Of a DNA stretch of 64,000 bases, positions 52,560 to 63,947 are shown piece by piece. Each line of letters starts with the position of its first letter. The stretch's first letter is position 1. Source of the stretch: Pollenia angustigena (Eukaryota; Arthropoda; Insecta; Diptera; Polleniidae); contig OV884059.1 of NCBI GenBank assembly GCA_930367215.1, positions 231,073,803 through 231,137,802 on the forward strand, given 5' to 3'. The position numbers and the translations under genes are program-made. A model generated the notes under the pieces. The model had not been told where the DNA came from and searched no databases. It saw only the letters and a list, made by a program, of their open reading frames with translations.

Positions 52560-53375
52560 ACAAAATGCCCTCCATGTTGAACTCCTCCGCAACGACTTGA
52601 CTGATTTTTATGAAATTTAGTGTGTGTAAAATACAGGTATGAGAATGTGTCGTAGAGTATATTTTATATCGCTAGAGGGCGCAAAATAGGCCATAAGCTT
52701 CCCCTCCCTATATCTTCTTAGCTAATTAACCTATTTTTTTTTAAATTTCGCATGCAGGCGCTGTAACATCTGAAAGAAAATAGTGCGTGAAATAGGGCAA
52801 GAGGGGTAAAAGGTCCCCCTCTCTATATCTGCTTAACAAATCGACCGATTTTCTAGAAATTTTGCAAGAAAATAGTGTAAAATTTGGAAAGAACTATAGC
52901 CTTAAAGTTTTATTGTTTAGGACGTGATATAGGGCAATAGGGGTAAAAGCTCCCTCTCCCCAATCTTTTAAGCTAATCAACCTGGTTTCTTATAATTTGG
53001 CATGCATACACTGTACCATCTAAAAGGAAATAGGGAATAGGATGTGAAAAAGGATAAGAAAGGTAAAAGCTTCCCCTCCCAATATCTTCTTAACTAATTG
53101 ACCGAATTTCTTGAAACTTCGCAGGCAAACAGTGTTAAATCTGGAAAGTTCTATAGCCTTTAGTTTTTATTATTTCGGGCGTGAAGCAAGAGGGGTAAAA
53201 TCTCCCCCTGCCTATATCTTCTTAACTAATCAACCGGTTTTCTTAAAATTTGGCATGCAGACACTGTTACATCTAAAACAGAACAGAGCATGATATAAAG
53301 CAAGAGGAGTAAAAGCTCCCCCTCTCTATATCTTTTTAACTTATCAACTGATTTTCTTGAAATTTGGCGGGCAAA
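52560..53375 (+). repeat. Minisatellite, ~124-bp units, six to seven copies
   Basis: The anchor 'tatcttcttaactaatc' recurs at about 52711, 52826, 52962, 53083, 53214 and 53329 (spacings 115-136). It is followed each time by 'accgattttcttgaaatttg'-like sequence and preceded by 'ggtaaaagctccccct'. A first degenerate unit lies near 52575. It abuts the right end of the mariner element. Confidence 0.8.
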
Positions 53376-54211
53376 TTATAAAAATTAAATTAAATAATTA
53401 AATATAATAATTAATAAATCTGTATTCTCAATGAAAAATCTTTAAAAAAATATACAATCTCTAGGGGAAAGGGATATTGCTACAAACTTGTCACGTGACT
53501 GCTGTAAAGTAGTAGGGACCGGTTCTAGTTCTAACACTTTCTATGAAGGAGACTTGTCACTTTTACATGGCGATGTATGAGAAGAGGGTTAATTGGCTCC
53601 TATTTGAGAGTTTATAAGAGGTCACTAAAATAACCTAAATGGATTTATTAAATTTTGGCAGATATTGTCCCGAGTGAACCATGTTAGTAACATGACTAGT
53701 TTTATTTCAATTACCCTACCTCTGGAGCATCTAAACTTTATCACAATTCGTTTCTTTTTATTTTAATATTTTGTGCATGGCTCACGAGATAAGTGCTTTA
53801 AGAGCAATTGAAACAAATTTGCCGCTGCAATTTGATGACTTGACAAAATTAAAAGATTGCTCTTACTTTACAATAACTTTTTAATGATTTATTTGATAGT
53901 TAATGAGAAGAATATTATTTAAGGAATTTATTGGCATCAAAATTAAAAAAAGACAGAAACTGAATTCTACTGTTTTTTTTTCCTAAGCACGGCAGTATTT
54001 TTGTAGCTGTAATAAGTTGTTATGGTTTTTGTGTTGAGATTTTCAATAAATTTTACTTTATTGCTTCTGTTGATATTATTTTATTTCAATTAAATAAGCA
54101 ACAAAATATTTTGTTAATATGACAATTTTGCAATAAATATTTACATTAAAAAAAAAAAACAAATATTTTTTTCAATATTACAAATTTGCTGTTAAAAATA
54201 TTTGTTGAGTT
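53376..54211. other. AT-rich intergenic DNA
   Basis: No gene or named repeat is supported. Confidence 0.5.
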
Positions 54212-54216
54212 TAACC

Positions 54217-54923
54217 CTGCCTTTACACATGCAAGTAATTACTTGCAAGTAGTATATACGTATTATCAACGAAAAAGTGGAAGAAAAAGCCGAAAGTCTT
54301 GCAAGTAGCTTGAGTGTTTACACAGTCAGTTGTAAGTTCATTTTTCAAATGTTCTCGGAGCGAAAACATCCTATAAAAAAAACTTTGTTTTTTGGTTTAA
54401 CAATATTACCATGTTAAAAATATTAACAAGTTATAACAAAATAAAAAAAATAATTCCTTCTTTATTTAATTTTCGGTCCATCTTGATGAAAAAATTATGT
54501 TTATTTTATAAAATTTCTGACTCCAGTATTGCCGTAGTGGCGATTTCACAATATTACTGAGAAAATATTTTCATTAACAATTTTTTTTTCAAAATTCTTG
54601 AAATTTATGATAAAATTACCATTGAGATGGATTGTTGTATAGTTGTTCTCTTTTTTACGTGTTATTTTTTATAAATACACAGAAAATCCGCTATAAACAT
54701 AACTTTTATATTACTAAGTATGTACTAGTAAATTGATACAAAAGTCATCCATGGTAACACTGTTTCTTTATTTGTCATTTTACTTGCTGCAAGTGTCAAA
54801 AATTTACTTGCAAGCAAATTCTCTTGCAAGTTGGGCTGCAAGTACGAAAAATGTGATAGTGTTAGTAAAAATGTGTGAGTGTATTGAGTTTTTCGAACTT
54901 GCACTTGCAAGTGTAAACCCTAG
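54217..54923. mobile_element. TTAA-flanked inverted-repeat element (piggyBac-like MITE)
   Basis: CCCTGCCTTTACACATGCAAG at the left and, inverted from the right, CCTAGGGTTTACACTTGCAAG, with TTAA immediately outside both ends. CC-starting termini and a TTAA target fit the piggyBac superfamily. 'cttgcaagta' words recur inside. About 700 bp; it does not encode a transposase. Ends are accurate to a few bases. Confidence 0.6.
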
Positions 54924-54931
54924 GTTAACCA

Positions 54932-57100
54932 TTTTTATTAACAAAATAATTTTTTTGTATTTACGAATTCAGTTGTTGGTGCATTTTCAAATAAATAGTG
55001 AACTGTATGGGCGAATATGGTATTCATTATAACAATAAATTTGTTGTAATTTGTTTCTATGTAGAACGGGTATTTTAAAATGTTTGTTTTTCTTAACTGT
55101 AAGTTAAACGAACGAATTTTTCGTTTCGTTTGCCATCGGAAAACTGGGCAGCAAAAAAATGTTTGCTGTTAAAAGTATTAAAAAAAATATACATATAAAA
55201 GTTATTATATTTATAAACAATTTTTTGTCAATCAATAATAAAAGTGCAAAACATTTTCTAAAATTTATAAAAATTTCAAGGCACATGTTGCAAACAGCTG
55301 CATAAAATGTTTAACTCAAAGAAAAAACTTGAAAATTTTTCTATTTTACATTAAAAAAATATTTTGGATTTAAAAACAGTAAAGAAAATAAAAACAAAAA
55401 GCATACAAAAAGTTGGTAAAATAAAACAATAAAATAACAATTAATTCCAGTCTATTAAGTGTGAATTGTGCTTGAAAAAAACACCAAAATCAATTAAAAA
55501 CATATTCAAATGCTTATGAAAGATTTATTGGATAATTAATTAAAATGTTTAACAAGATAAAAAAGAAACATTAAACATTTTGTAATTGCAAGATTATTAA
55601 CTGAAACGAAATTAAAAAAAAAAATTATTTAAAATAATAAACGCAAAATTGTTTGTTTATTAACCCTAAAGCATCAAAATAATTATGCAAGAGCTAACTC
55701 ATACAAACAACACCAAATTGCTTGTAAATTAACCCCAGAGCATCACAAAAATTATGCTAGGGTTAAACTCAAAACATGATTTTTAATTCCCAAGACAAAT
55801 TACGATTATTTAGCAGTTCTTTTAAAGGAATTTGTCAGGTGAAATTAAAAACTTTTAAGGCATTTTTTTTTCTATTTTATTTTATCTTGGAATCAATGGC
55901 ATTTTAGCAATAACAAAAAAAAAAAAGAAAATACTCTTTACTTCAAATCCTATTATCTCCAAAGTGTTGAATTAGCAAACGGTTTAACAACGGCCCACCC
56001 TTAAGGTTTTGTTTCTATTTTTTTTTCTACAAAACACTTGTCAATTAACTTTACAGTTTGTGGCTGGCGATTTAAATGACGGTAATCTCGCCAAAAAGGT
56101 CAGTTAATAAACTCCAGTACACAATAGTCAAGAGATATTTATGGTCCCCCACAAAATGGCCAGCACATGTAATCAACGGTTTGTAGAGTTAAAAAAAAGA
56201 AAACAAAAAACAAAAGAAACGTACTTTAACAGGGTGACAAAAAATAAAAGCAACACAGAAATTTTACTTAATATTTATACCACAAGAGTCTTTAGATTGT
56301 AAATATGGTGTTAAAGACATTTCAATTTCATGATTTTTTTTCTATGCTGCTAAAGAAATTTTATTATTAAGCAGAGTTCAGAAAAATTCATATATATAAG
56401 TTAGGGTGGTCCAAAAAATTTTTTTCAATTTTCAAAAAAGCAGACCAGTTGGTAAAATTGGTAGAAATGTGAGCTCGATCGGCTGAAAATTGCCGTGCCG
56501 CACGCGCATTGAAATGTGTGAGAATGGAATTCGGGATAAATGGAGAGAAAAACGCCCGTTACTACTGAGGAGTCACCCCTAGAGATGTAAAATGTATGAG
56601 CAACCCCCATTTTTTTTGCATCCCCAATATTTCACTAGAACAAACTTATCCTCTATCTCCAACCCTTCATATGGTCCCCATACCAAAAATTCTCGAAAAC
56701 CGACTCACGAAAAATCTAAAATGTTTTATTTATTCAATTTTAGGTTGTATTAGTAATTGTTCGCGCATTCACTCATGAACGTGAATAACTAAAACAAATT
56801 TACATTTTTTTCACTTATGTGGAATGAGCAAACAAAAAGTTTTAGTTACGCTCCTCACTAGTATTGTTGTTGTTGCACAACAACAGCACAAATAGCCTTT
56901 TTTTATTGTTTTTTCCTAGTGAAGTATTTTAATATGAAGAAATCAAATTTTTCATATCTGAAAAATTCATATATGAATTTGATTGTTTGCTCACTTTTCA
57001 TGAGTGAGGAAATTCACTTTTATGCCTCACTCGTATGAGTATGAATAATTAGCAAAATTGTAAAACGTATACTACCGATCATAACTGAATAATGAGTGAC
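54932..57100. other. Intergenic DNA
   Basis: No gene is supported. 'agggtggtccaaaaaa' near 56404 may be an element end. The GC-richer patch 56470-56600 has no domain. Confidence 0.4.
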
Positions 57101-57107
57101 TGTTTCG

Positions 57108-57345
57108 GCACTCTGTTATAAAGTCTGGTACTCTGTACAGTATTTCATGCGAAATATTGTCAAACTCAATATAAAAAAATCAGTAAAATATGTACATACG
57201 AAACAAATGTTGAAAGAGTTGTACTCTGTTCATATTGTGAATAACATACGAAATGTGTCTAGCAACATTTTAGTTTTTCGAGCGAAACAAGTGCTGCTCA
57301 TAACGTTTTGCACGAAATTTTAAGCAACGGCGGATTTTTTTATAG
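57108..57345 (+). repeat. Direct repeat, copy 1 (tactctgt family)
   Basis: 'gtactctgtacagtatttc', 'gcgaaatattgtcaaactca', 'cgaaatgtgtctagcaacat' and 'gcgaaacaagtgctgctcat' recur in the same order at 57870-58110. The open frame 57096-57323 lies within it and is not conserved in the other copy. Confidence 0.65.
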
Positions 57346-57659
57346 TTTTTATTTTGTATTTGTATACTGGTTTTTGTAACAAGCGTTACAAAAAAATATA
57401 TATCGAGCCCTAACCGCGAAAATAACGTAAGCGACAAAAATCAAATTTTACAGAAGAGAGTTTTTCCTATTTTATTTCATATAAATTTTGTATGAAATTT
57501 GTCGCTTGCTATAAAATCGTACCTTATGTGACCATGAAATTTTAGGAGATGATCCAAGTGTTTCCAACAATGCCATTTATTAAAAAAAAAGCAAAAATTT
57601 AAAATAATGTCGCATACGTTATTTTCGCGTAAATACAAATTTCATAAAAACAAGATTTA

Positions 57660-57835
57660 GGCCCGTTTTCACAACTTACCGATAGCTAAAGGTAGCATTT
57701 TATCGGCCGTATAAAAAGTGTTTCATTATTACAATTTTACTATAACCTACCAGGTAGGATGGACCTTAATTTACTTTATCGCTCACTTCAGGTTAAAGTG
57801 TACTTTAAGCTATCGGTAAGTTGTGAAAACGGGCC
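57660..57835. mobile_element. 176-bp MITE with TTA duplication
   Basis: GGCCCGTTTTCACAACTTACC at the left is exactly mirrored by the right end, extending through GATAGCT. TTA flanks both sides (57657-57659 and 57836-57838). It is well preserved. It sits between the two direct repeats of 57.1 and 57.9 kb. Confidence 0.85.
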
Positions 57836-57869
57836 TTAGTTATTTTTTTAGAAAAAAAGTGTTCAGTTA

Positions 57870-58110
57870 AGCCTGGTACTCTGTTCAGTATTTCGTGCGA
57901 AATGTTTTAAAAATCAATATAAAAAAAATTTCTGTGAAATACAAACGAAAAAATGTTTATATAACGAAAAACATGCGAAATGTTTCTAGTAACATTTTTA
58001 TTTTTCGTGCGAAACAAGTGCAGCTCATATGATTTCGCACGGAATTTTAAGCAATAGCTAATCATTGTTTGTAATTTTTTATTTTGCATATGTGAGTGAG
58101 GTGGGGTTTA
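57870..58110 (+). repeat. Direct repeat, copy 2 (tactctgt family)
   Basis: Same blocks as 57108-57345, with 'cgtgcgaaatgtt', 'cgaaatgtttctagtaacat' and 'gcgaaacaagtgcagctcat'. Related sequence in the opposite orientation occurs twice at 60.28-60.65 kb. Confidence 0.65.
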
Positions 58111-58263
58111 TTACAAGCGTTTCAAAAAGAAAAATGTAGAAAAATGAAAAAATCAAAAATAAAATTAATTTTTTTTTTTTTGTTTTTTACTTTAGAAAAT
58201 TATTTAAATAGAATTGTTTAACTATTTTTAATGACAATTATCAAAACACATGGTTTTTGTCAT

Positions 58264-59158
58264 ACACAGAAAAAATTATTGCCGAATTATTTTCAAACAA
58301 ACGCTTGTATGAAATTTTTTTTAATTTCTATAAATTTTTTTACTGATTCAAACAATAGTTTTGTTTGATTTTTATTTAACCAACAAAAATGTGGACAACT
58401 CTTCAAAAATATAATAAACGCGTTATTGGTGTCAAGTTTTCATAATTTTGTATGAAATATTTAACGCTCTTTAATGTTGTCGTCTTTTTGCATTTTTTTT
58501 ATTTGATCGTAAGCAATACTTCTTTATGTGAAATATAAGAACAACAACAAAAAACACACACAGTCTATTTTTGGACGCTTTAAAGAAGTGCAACTATAAG
58601 CAAAACAATAGCAGAAACAACATTACAAGAAACGAAATCCCGTATTCAATTTTTTTAAAACTGTTTGGTTAAATACATCAAATACAAAAATAGAATGATG
58701 ACGAAAAACATATCAAGTCGGTGTGCTGCCGTTTTTGGTTACAGTTCTTCTTTAGCAAAGGAAAGGATACAGCAACAGAGAGTGATAAAGAAAAACATTG
58801 TGTTGTGTGTGTATAAATAAGACTTCGTTCAAAAATTATTCCAAAAAAAAAATGTGTCTCAAAGCCAGTCGGCGGCTCTGCTCTGCCGTTATCTTCTCAT
58901 ACAGTGCTTACTTCTGTGCGCGTCATTGCTTGTGCAAAAACTTTTTTTTTATTTTGAAATTTAGTATATGAATTTCAGTAAACTTTTTGTCTGATTCAGT
59001 TAAATTATTTGTTTGAAAAAATCAGTGTTTTTTTCAATAAACAAAATGCAAATAAATTGTTTGAATATGCAAATTTGTTTATAGGACCGATTTCAGACAA
59101 AAAACTGTTTGATTGTACAAATTTTTTGTTTGAATTGGAAAAATAATTTTTTCTGTGT
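58264..59158. mobile_element. 895-bp inverted-repeat element (ACACAGAAAAAATTATT)
   Basis: ACACAGAAAAAATTATT at the left is mirrored by AATAATTTTTTCTGTGT at the right; TA lies at both borders. Subterminal 'caaacaaacg'/'tttgttt' blocks repeat inside. A similar single end occurs at 19656. The minus-strand open frame 59005-59247 crosses the border and is not a gene. Confidence 0.65.
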
Positions 59159-59678
59159 AGATGGGGGTAGTCCACTAGTTCAAAATGATTGCAATAATTT
59201 TGTTGATGTTGAGTGATGAAATAAAAATTAGCAATCTCCCTACACATGAGTGATTGTATTGTTAAAATATTTTGCGTTAAAAAAATGGTTTAATTGAAAA
59301 AAAAGAAATCATAAGTATATTGAAATTTTTTTTTTCTTTACTTATTTGACTAAAAATTTTGCACACAATTTAAAACAGAAAACTTGTATTTTCATGATTA
59401 AATCCAAGAATTATTCCGTTATTGACAGAATTTCATTTAGTTTAATTTTCATACTAAATTTAATTTTAGTGATATTAAATATGTTTTTGTACAGCTTTTT
59501 GATTGCACGCTCATATTTTGGACTACATATTTGAATTGAGTGCAGATGTTGTGCATTCAATCACAGTTAGTGATAGTGAAAAAATTTGCAATACCAAATA
59601 ATTTTTTTAGTGCTAGTGAAAAAAATACCAATCGTCACAAAAGCTGGTAAAAAAAAAGTAAAAACTAATTTTTAGTAC

Positions 59679-59733
59679 TATCGATAGTCTTGAACTATCG
59701 AAAATATCGATAGGAAAAATATCAATATCGATA
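59679..59733. promoter_or_regulatory. Cluster of three TATCGATA (DRE-like) palindromes
   Basis: Exact TATCGATA at 59679-59686, 59705-59712 and 59726-59733, plus a partial TATCGA at about 59696. In Drosophila this 8-mer is bound by DREF, and its CGATA half by BEAF-32, at housekeeping promoters and domain borders. No adjacent gene is visible, so the role is uncertain. Confidence 0.45.
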
Positions 59734-60212
59734 TTATTATTATTTAAAATACAGCTATGAAGACATGTTACAGCATGAATTCGCGCTGAATAACATCAAT
59801 GAATACAAACAACAAGAATGCCAGGTGGTATGGATTGCTTAGCTGTGCATTTTTTACTGCAAACTTAAGGCCTTTATGGCGAAATTTTTATATGTTTACA
59901 TAGGGACTGAAATGTCAAATATTTTTAAATGCAATTGCGAGCATAGAATAAAACAATGAACGACCAATAGAGGAAAAGTCCGCTAGATTGATTACCTTTT
60001 GGGCTTAGAATCAAATCCAATTTAGAACATTATCTAAAGTTGCAATAAAATATCTTGATAGTCCCTGTTACTTTGGTTCCTTCAGAAAGGTGCTAATCAG
60101 CATCACAATTTCTAAACACTGTCATCTAAAATAACGTGCGTACATACATACGTCTCATAGGTTCAATAGTTAAAGTTTTCCTACTTAAGTACAAACATTC
60201 ATTTGATAGTAA

Positions 60213-60259
60213 TATCGATATATCGATAGTAAAATCTGACCTATCGATAAATATCGATA
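60213..60259. promoter_or_regulatory. Cluster of four TATCGATA (DRE-like) palindromes
   Basis: Exact TATCGATA at 60213-60220, 60221-60228, 60242-60249 and 60252-60259. Confidence 0.45.
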
Positions 60260-60283
60260 GTATCCCAGCACCACCCCCAACTA

Positions 60284-60645
60284 TGGTTTTTGTTTACCTT
60301 CGCAAAACAATGTTGTATACTTGTAACTAATAAAAACGTAAAGTTTTGAAAAACCGCAAGATAGACAATATTGATACATGATAAAATTTTCGTGTGAAAT
60401 AATCAATGTTGCTCAGCATTTTTCGCATGTTCGAACAGAGTACTAGGACTAAAGGGGAAACGTTTTGGGTTTTTGTTTACCTTTGCAAAACAATGTCGTA
60501 TAGTTGTAGCTCATAAAAAAAGTTTTGCAAAACCGCGAGAGAGAATATATCGATACATGTCAAAATTTTCGTGTGATATAATCAATGTTGCTCAACATTT
60601 TTCACAAATTTGAACAGAGTATTAGGCTTTAAGTTGAAAATAACT
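60284..60645 (+). repeat. Tandem duplication of a ~180-bp unit
   Basis: 'ggtttttgtttacctt' starts at 60284 and, as 'ggtttttgtttaccttt', at 60468. Both units continue with 'gcaaaacaatgt', 'atcaatgttgctcaacattt'-like and 'gaacagagta' blocks. They resemble the reverse complement of the 57.1/57.9 kb repeats. Confidence 0.7.
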
Positions 60646-60650
60646 TAAAG

Positions 60651-60690
60651 CATGTTCTATCGCCCACATGTTGGCAATGATCTGCAAGTA
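60651..60690 (+). repeat. 40-bp direct repeat flanking mariner copy 2, left
   Basis: Matches 62014-62053 at 35 of 40 positions, including 'caatgatctgcaagta'. The mariner copy starts immediately after its terminal TA. Confidence 0.8.
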
Positions 60691-61972
60691 AAATTTCAAG
60701 GGCCGATGTTGATTTTGAATAAAACACAAACTATTTAGGAAATTATTGTAATTTTATTTTATTATGATATACTGGTATTACTCAATTATGTATGGAACAA
60801 AATATCGGCCAAATGGGCGCCGCGACCACAGCGGCACACCTCCATCCGATGGTCCAAATTTTCGATGACCCTGAGGCATAATGGAGGTTCTATGCCGTTA
60901 ATGTGCCGAATTATCTCATCCTTTAGCTCTTGAATTGTTGCTGGCTTATCGACGTACACCTTTTCTTTCAAATAACCCGAAAGAAAAAAGTCCAACGGTG
61001 TCAAATCACATGATCTTGGCGGCCAATTGACATTGCCATTACGTGAGATAACACGGCCATTGAATTTGTTGCGCAAAAGAGCCATTGTATCGTTAGCTGT
61101 GTGGCAAGTGGCACCGTCCTGCTGAAACCACATATCGTCCACATCCATATCTTCCAATTCGGGCCATAAAAAGTTCGTTATCATCTCACGATAGCGAACA
61201 CCATTCACAGTAACTGCCTGACCGGCCTCATTTTGGAAAAATTACGGCCCGATGATGCCGCCAGCCCATAAACCGCACCAAACAGTCACTCTTTGTGGGT
61301 GCATTGGTTTTTCGACAATCACTCTTAGATTATCATTCGCCTTAATGCGGCAATTCTGCTTATTGACGAATCCACTGAGGTGAAAATGTGCCTCATCACT
61401 GAAGATGATTTTCTTCGAAAATTGATCATCCACTGTTGCCATTTCTTGCCACCATTCTGCCCATTCACGACGTTTGGAATGCTCAAGAGGCTTTAGTTCT
61501 TGAGCCAATTGCACCTTGTAAGCGTGTAAATGCAAGTCTTTATGCATAATGTTCATCAACGACGAGCGTGAGAGGTGCAATTGTTGGGCACGACGACGAG
61601 TTGAGGTGGACGGCTCTTCAGCCACACTATCGCGAACAGCAGCAATATTTCCTGCAGTACGAGCTGTACGAGCATGCACTGGTGTTCTCACATCTTCTAC
61701 AGACCCGGTTTGCTCGAATTTTTCCACAATTTTTGCGATTGTACGCACATTTGGACGATCAAATTGACCAAAAAAATCACGAAGTGCACGATATGCATTT
61801 TGATTTGAACGCCCATTTTCATAATAAGTCTGGATAACTTTAACACGTTGTTGGATTGTGTATCTGTCCATCGTTCAAATTGAGTAAGTCTGAAATAGAG
61901 AAATGTCAAATAAAATTCGGAAAAAACTTGGCGTTTAGGTGTGGTTCACATTCAACATCGGCCCTTACAATT
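60691..61972 (-). mobile_element. Tc1/mariner-superfamily transposon, copy 2 (inactivated)
   Basis: 1282 bp, reversed relative to copy 1 and highly similar throughout. TA flanks both sides (60689-60690 and 61973-61974). The transposase frame has one internal stop. Confidence 0.9.
60786..61871 (-). pseudogene. Tc1/mariner-superfamily transposase with one premature stop
   Basis: Same 362-codon span (stop included) as 51357-52442. Starting at ATG 61871-61869, the frame runs 209 codons to TAA at 61244-61242, where copy 1 has a Tyr codon, then continues in frame to the normal stop at 60786. No indel is present. All three Asp positions are kept (FSDEAHFH, FQQDGATCHTA, RSCDLTPLD). Other replacements include K for W in CRIKAND and S for W in FFLSGYLKEK. 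The stop falls between the first and second catalytic Asp, so the product would be inactive, while the terminal repeats could still be moved in trans by copy 1. Confidence 0.9.
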
Positions 61973-62013
61973 TAACCACCCTTTATTTATATTATGTATC
62001 ATTTAAATTAAAA

Positions 62014-62053
62014 CATGTTCTATTATCAACATGTTGCCAATGATCTGCAAGTA
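62014..62053 (+). repeat. 40-bp direct repeat flanking mariner copy 2, right
   Basis: Partner of 60651-60690. Only the left copy abuts the transposon; the two may be an older tandem pair. Confidence 0.8.
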
Positions 62054-62217
62054 CATACATATGTATATTACATACCTTCATTGCCTTAACATTTTAATTT
62101 GGTGAAATTTATTAGTTTTCATACTGCAACCAAATTGGTTTCTTCATCCTACAAAATACTTTTTAACGAGTTTCTCAACGAATGCAAGTGTTTAGTTAAC
62201 TAGACAATGACAACAGG

Positions 62218-62249
<32 letters not shown>

Positions 62250-62250
62250 T
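62218..62250 (+). repeat. (TTA)n microsatellite
   Basis: About eleven uninterrupted TTA units. Confidence 0.9.
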
Positions 62251-63238
62251 AAAGAAGTTTTTCTTTTACCAAAAAGTGCGAAATATTTTTGTGGTTTTAT
62301 TAACCGGACTCTCATTAAGTAAAAATAAAAAAGGCGAACAAAAGACAAACGAACAGCAAAAGTTATTTGTTTAATTTTGTCAAGTGGTCAGCCAGCCAGT
62401 CTTGTAAACTTAAACTGGGATTGGCTCTGAAGCTGAAGAAAAATAATATTTTATTGGTTTTATTTTTTTTTTGTTGATTACTCTTATCTGCAACATCATT
62501 TAAATGGTAATGACGAAAAAAAATTTGTGGATTTTTGGTTTTTCTGTTGAATTACATACAAGTGCAGCCAGCTAATACCATGCATTGGCTATTATTTGTA
62601 TTATCTATACGTACAAATATTTGTTGTTTTTAATCAACTTTTTTCTTATATTATTTCTTGTATCTTTTTTTCTCAAAAAAACCACCAACTTTCTCTTTAA
62701 AGAAAAAATATCTTTATACATACATACATACATGAGTAGAAAAGTTTTATTTATTTGTTATTGTAGCTATTTTTTTTTTTTTTTTTTTATAATATTTATT
62801 TTTATTTAATTTTATCTTACAAGTAAAACAAGTTATTTCAGATAAATCATAGAGCGATTACACACTAGTCTTGGAAGGAGTTTGGCAAAAAAAAACTTAA
62901 ATTATTTCCAGTATTTAAAGGAAAAACTCCAAACGATAACAAAAAAAAAAACCTAATAATTTTTCTAACTTTTTTCTTAGAAAAAAAATTTCGAGGATCA
63001 TAAATTTGTAAGTATTTTTAATAAAATAATTTTAAATAATAATGTTTAATATAATTTTAAATCTTTAACCATGTGAAACTACGATTTCACATGGTTTAAA
63101 ATTATGTCAATACCATTCTTTATATATCGGGTAATTTTTTAGCTATTATCTTTTTGGCAACACTGATTTAAACAGCTGACGCACGTTCCGTGTTTTGTTT
63201 CACTGCCAAACATCTTCAGTTTGGTCTATAATTTAACC

Positions 63239-63947
63239 ATGAATCGTATTACAAACGAACAACGCTTGCAAATTATTGAATTTTATTATCAAAATGCGTG
63301 CTCTGTTAAGAAAGTTCATCCCGCGCTTCTTCCATTTTATGGTCAACTCATTTTTGGCTCAATGGGTACTTTAATAAGCAGAATTGTCGATTTTGGAGTG
63401 AAGATCAGCCAGAAGCATTGCAAGAGCTACCAATGCATCCAGAAAAAATCACAGTTTGGTGCGGTTTATGGGCTGGTGGCATCATTGGACGGTACTTCTT
63501 CAAAGAAGATGCGAATCGTAACGTAACTGTGAATGGTGAGCGCTACCGTGAGATGATATCCAACTTTTTTTTGCCCAAAATGCAAGAGCTTGACTTGCAT
63601 GACATGTCGTTTCAACAAGACGGTGCCACATGCCACACAGCACGCTTAACAATGGAATTATTAAGAGGCGAGCTCGGTGAACATTTTATTTCACGTTCGG
63701 GACCGGTCAATTGGCCGCCTAGATCGTGCGATTTAACGCCTTTAGACTATTTTTTGTGGGGCTATGTTAAAGCTCATAGACACACATGCCCGCTTCAATT
63801 GACGCATTGGAAGACAACATTGGAGCACTTATTCATGAGATACCGGCCAAAATGTTGGAAAGAGTATGCCAAAATTGGACTAAGCGGATGGACCATTTGA
63901 GGCGCAGTCACGGTCAACAATTGAATGAAATAATCTTCAAACATTAA
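63239..63947 (+). pseudogene. Internally deleted Tc1/mariner-superfamily transposase, third subfamily member
   Basis: It starts MNRITNEQRLQIIEFYYQNA at 63239 (helix-turn-helix, related to copy 1 but clearly a different subfamily). After PFYGQ (about 63345) the sequence jumps to NKQNCRFWSED in another frame; comparison with 51357-52442 puts the gap at roughly 150 codons, removing the first catalytic Asp. The second and third Asp remain (FQQDGATCHTA and RSCDLTPLDYFLWGY, again 36 residues apart). A further frameshift near 63775 moves the C-terminus (MPASIDALEDNIGALIHEI to the end) into another phase, with the natural stop TAA at 63945-63947. It is dead. The right terminus lies beyond the window; the left end is probably near 63130-63160. 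Confidence 0.8.

Larger units (their letters stand above)
59643..60271. mobile_element. Possible inverted-repeat element with TATCGATA-rich ends
   Basis: The left end region (59643-59735) and the inverted right end region (60208-60271) both carry GCTGG, then ACTATCGATA and further TATCGATA copies in similar order. An internal pair 'agggact/agtccct' at about 59903 and 60060 suggests a further nested element. No transposase is present. Confidence 0.4.
61975..63119. other. AT-rich intergenic DNA
   Basis: Apart from the 40-bp repeat and microsatellites (TTA at 62218, TACA at about 62719-62732), there is a perfect 12-bp hairpin (AACCATGTGAAA with TTTCACATGGTT) at 63067-63097. No gene. Confidence 0.5.
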
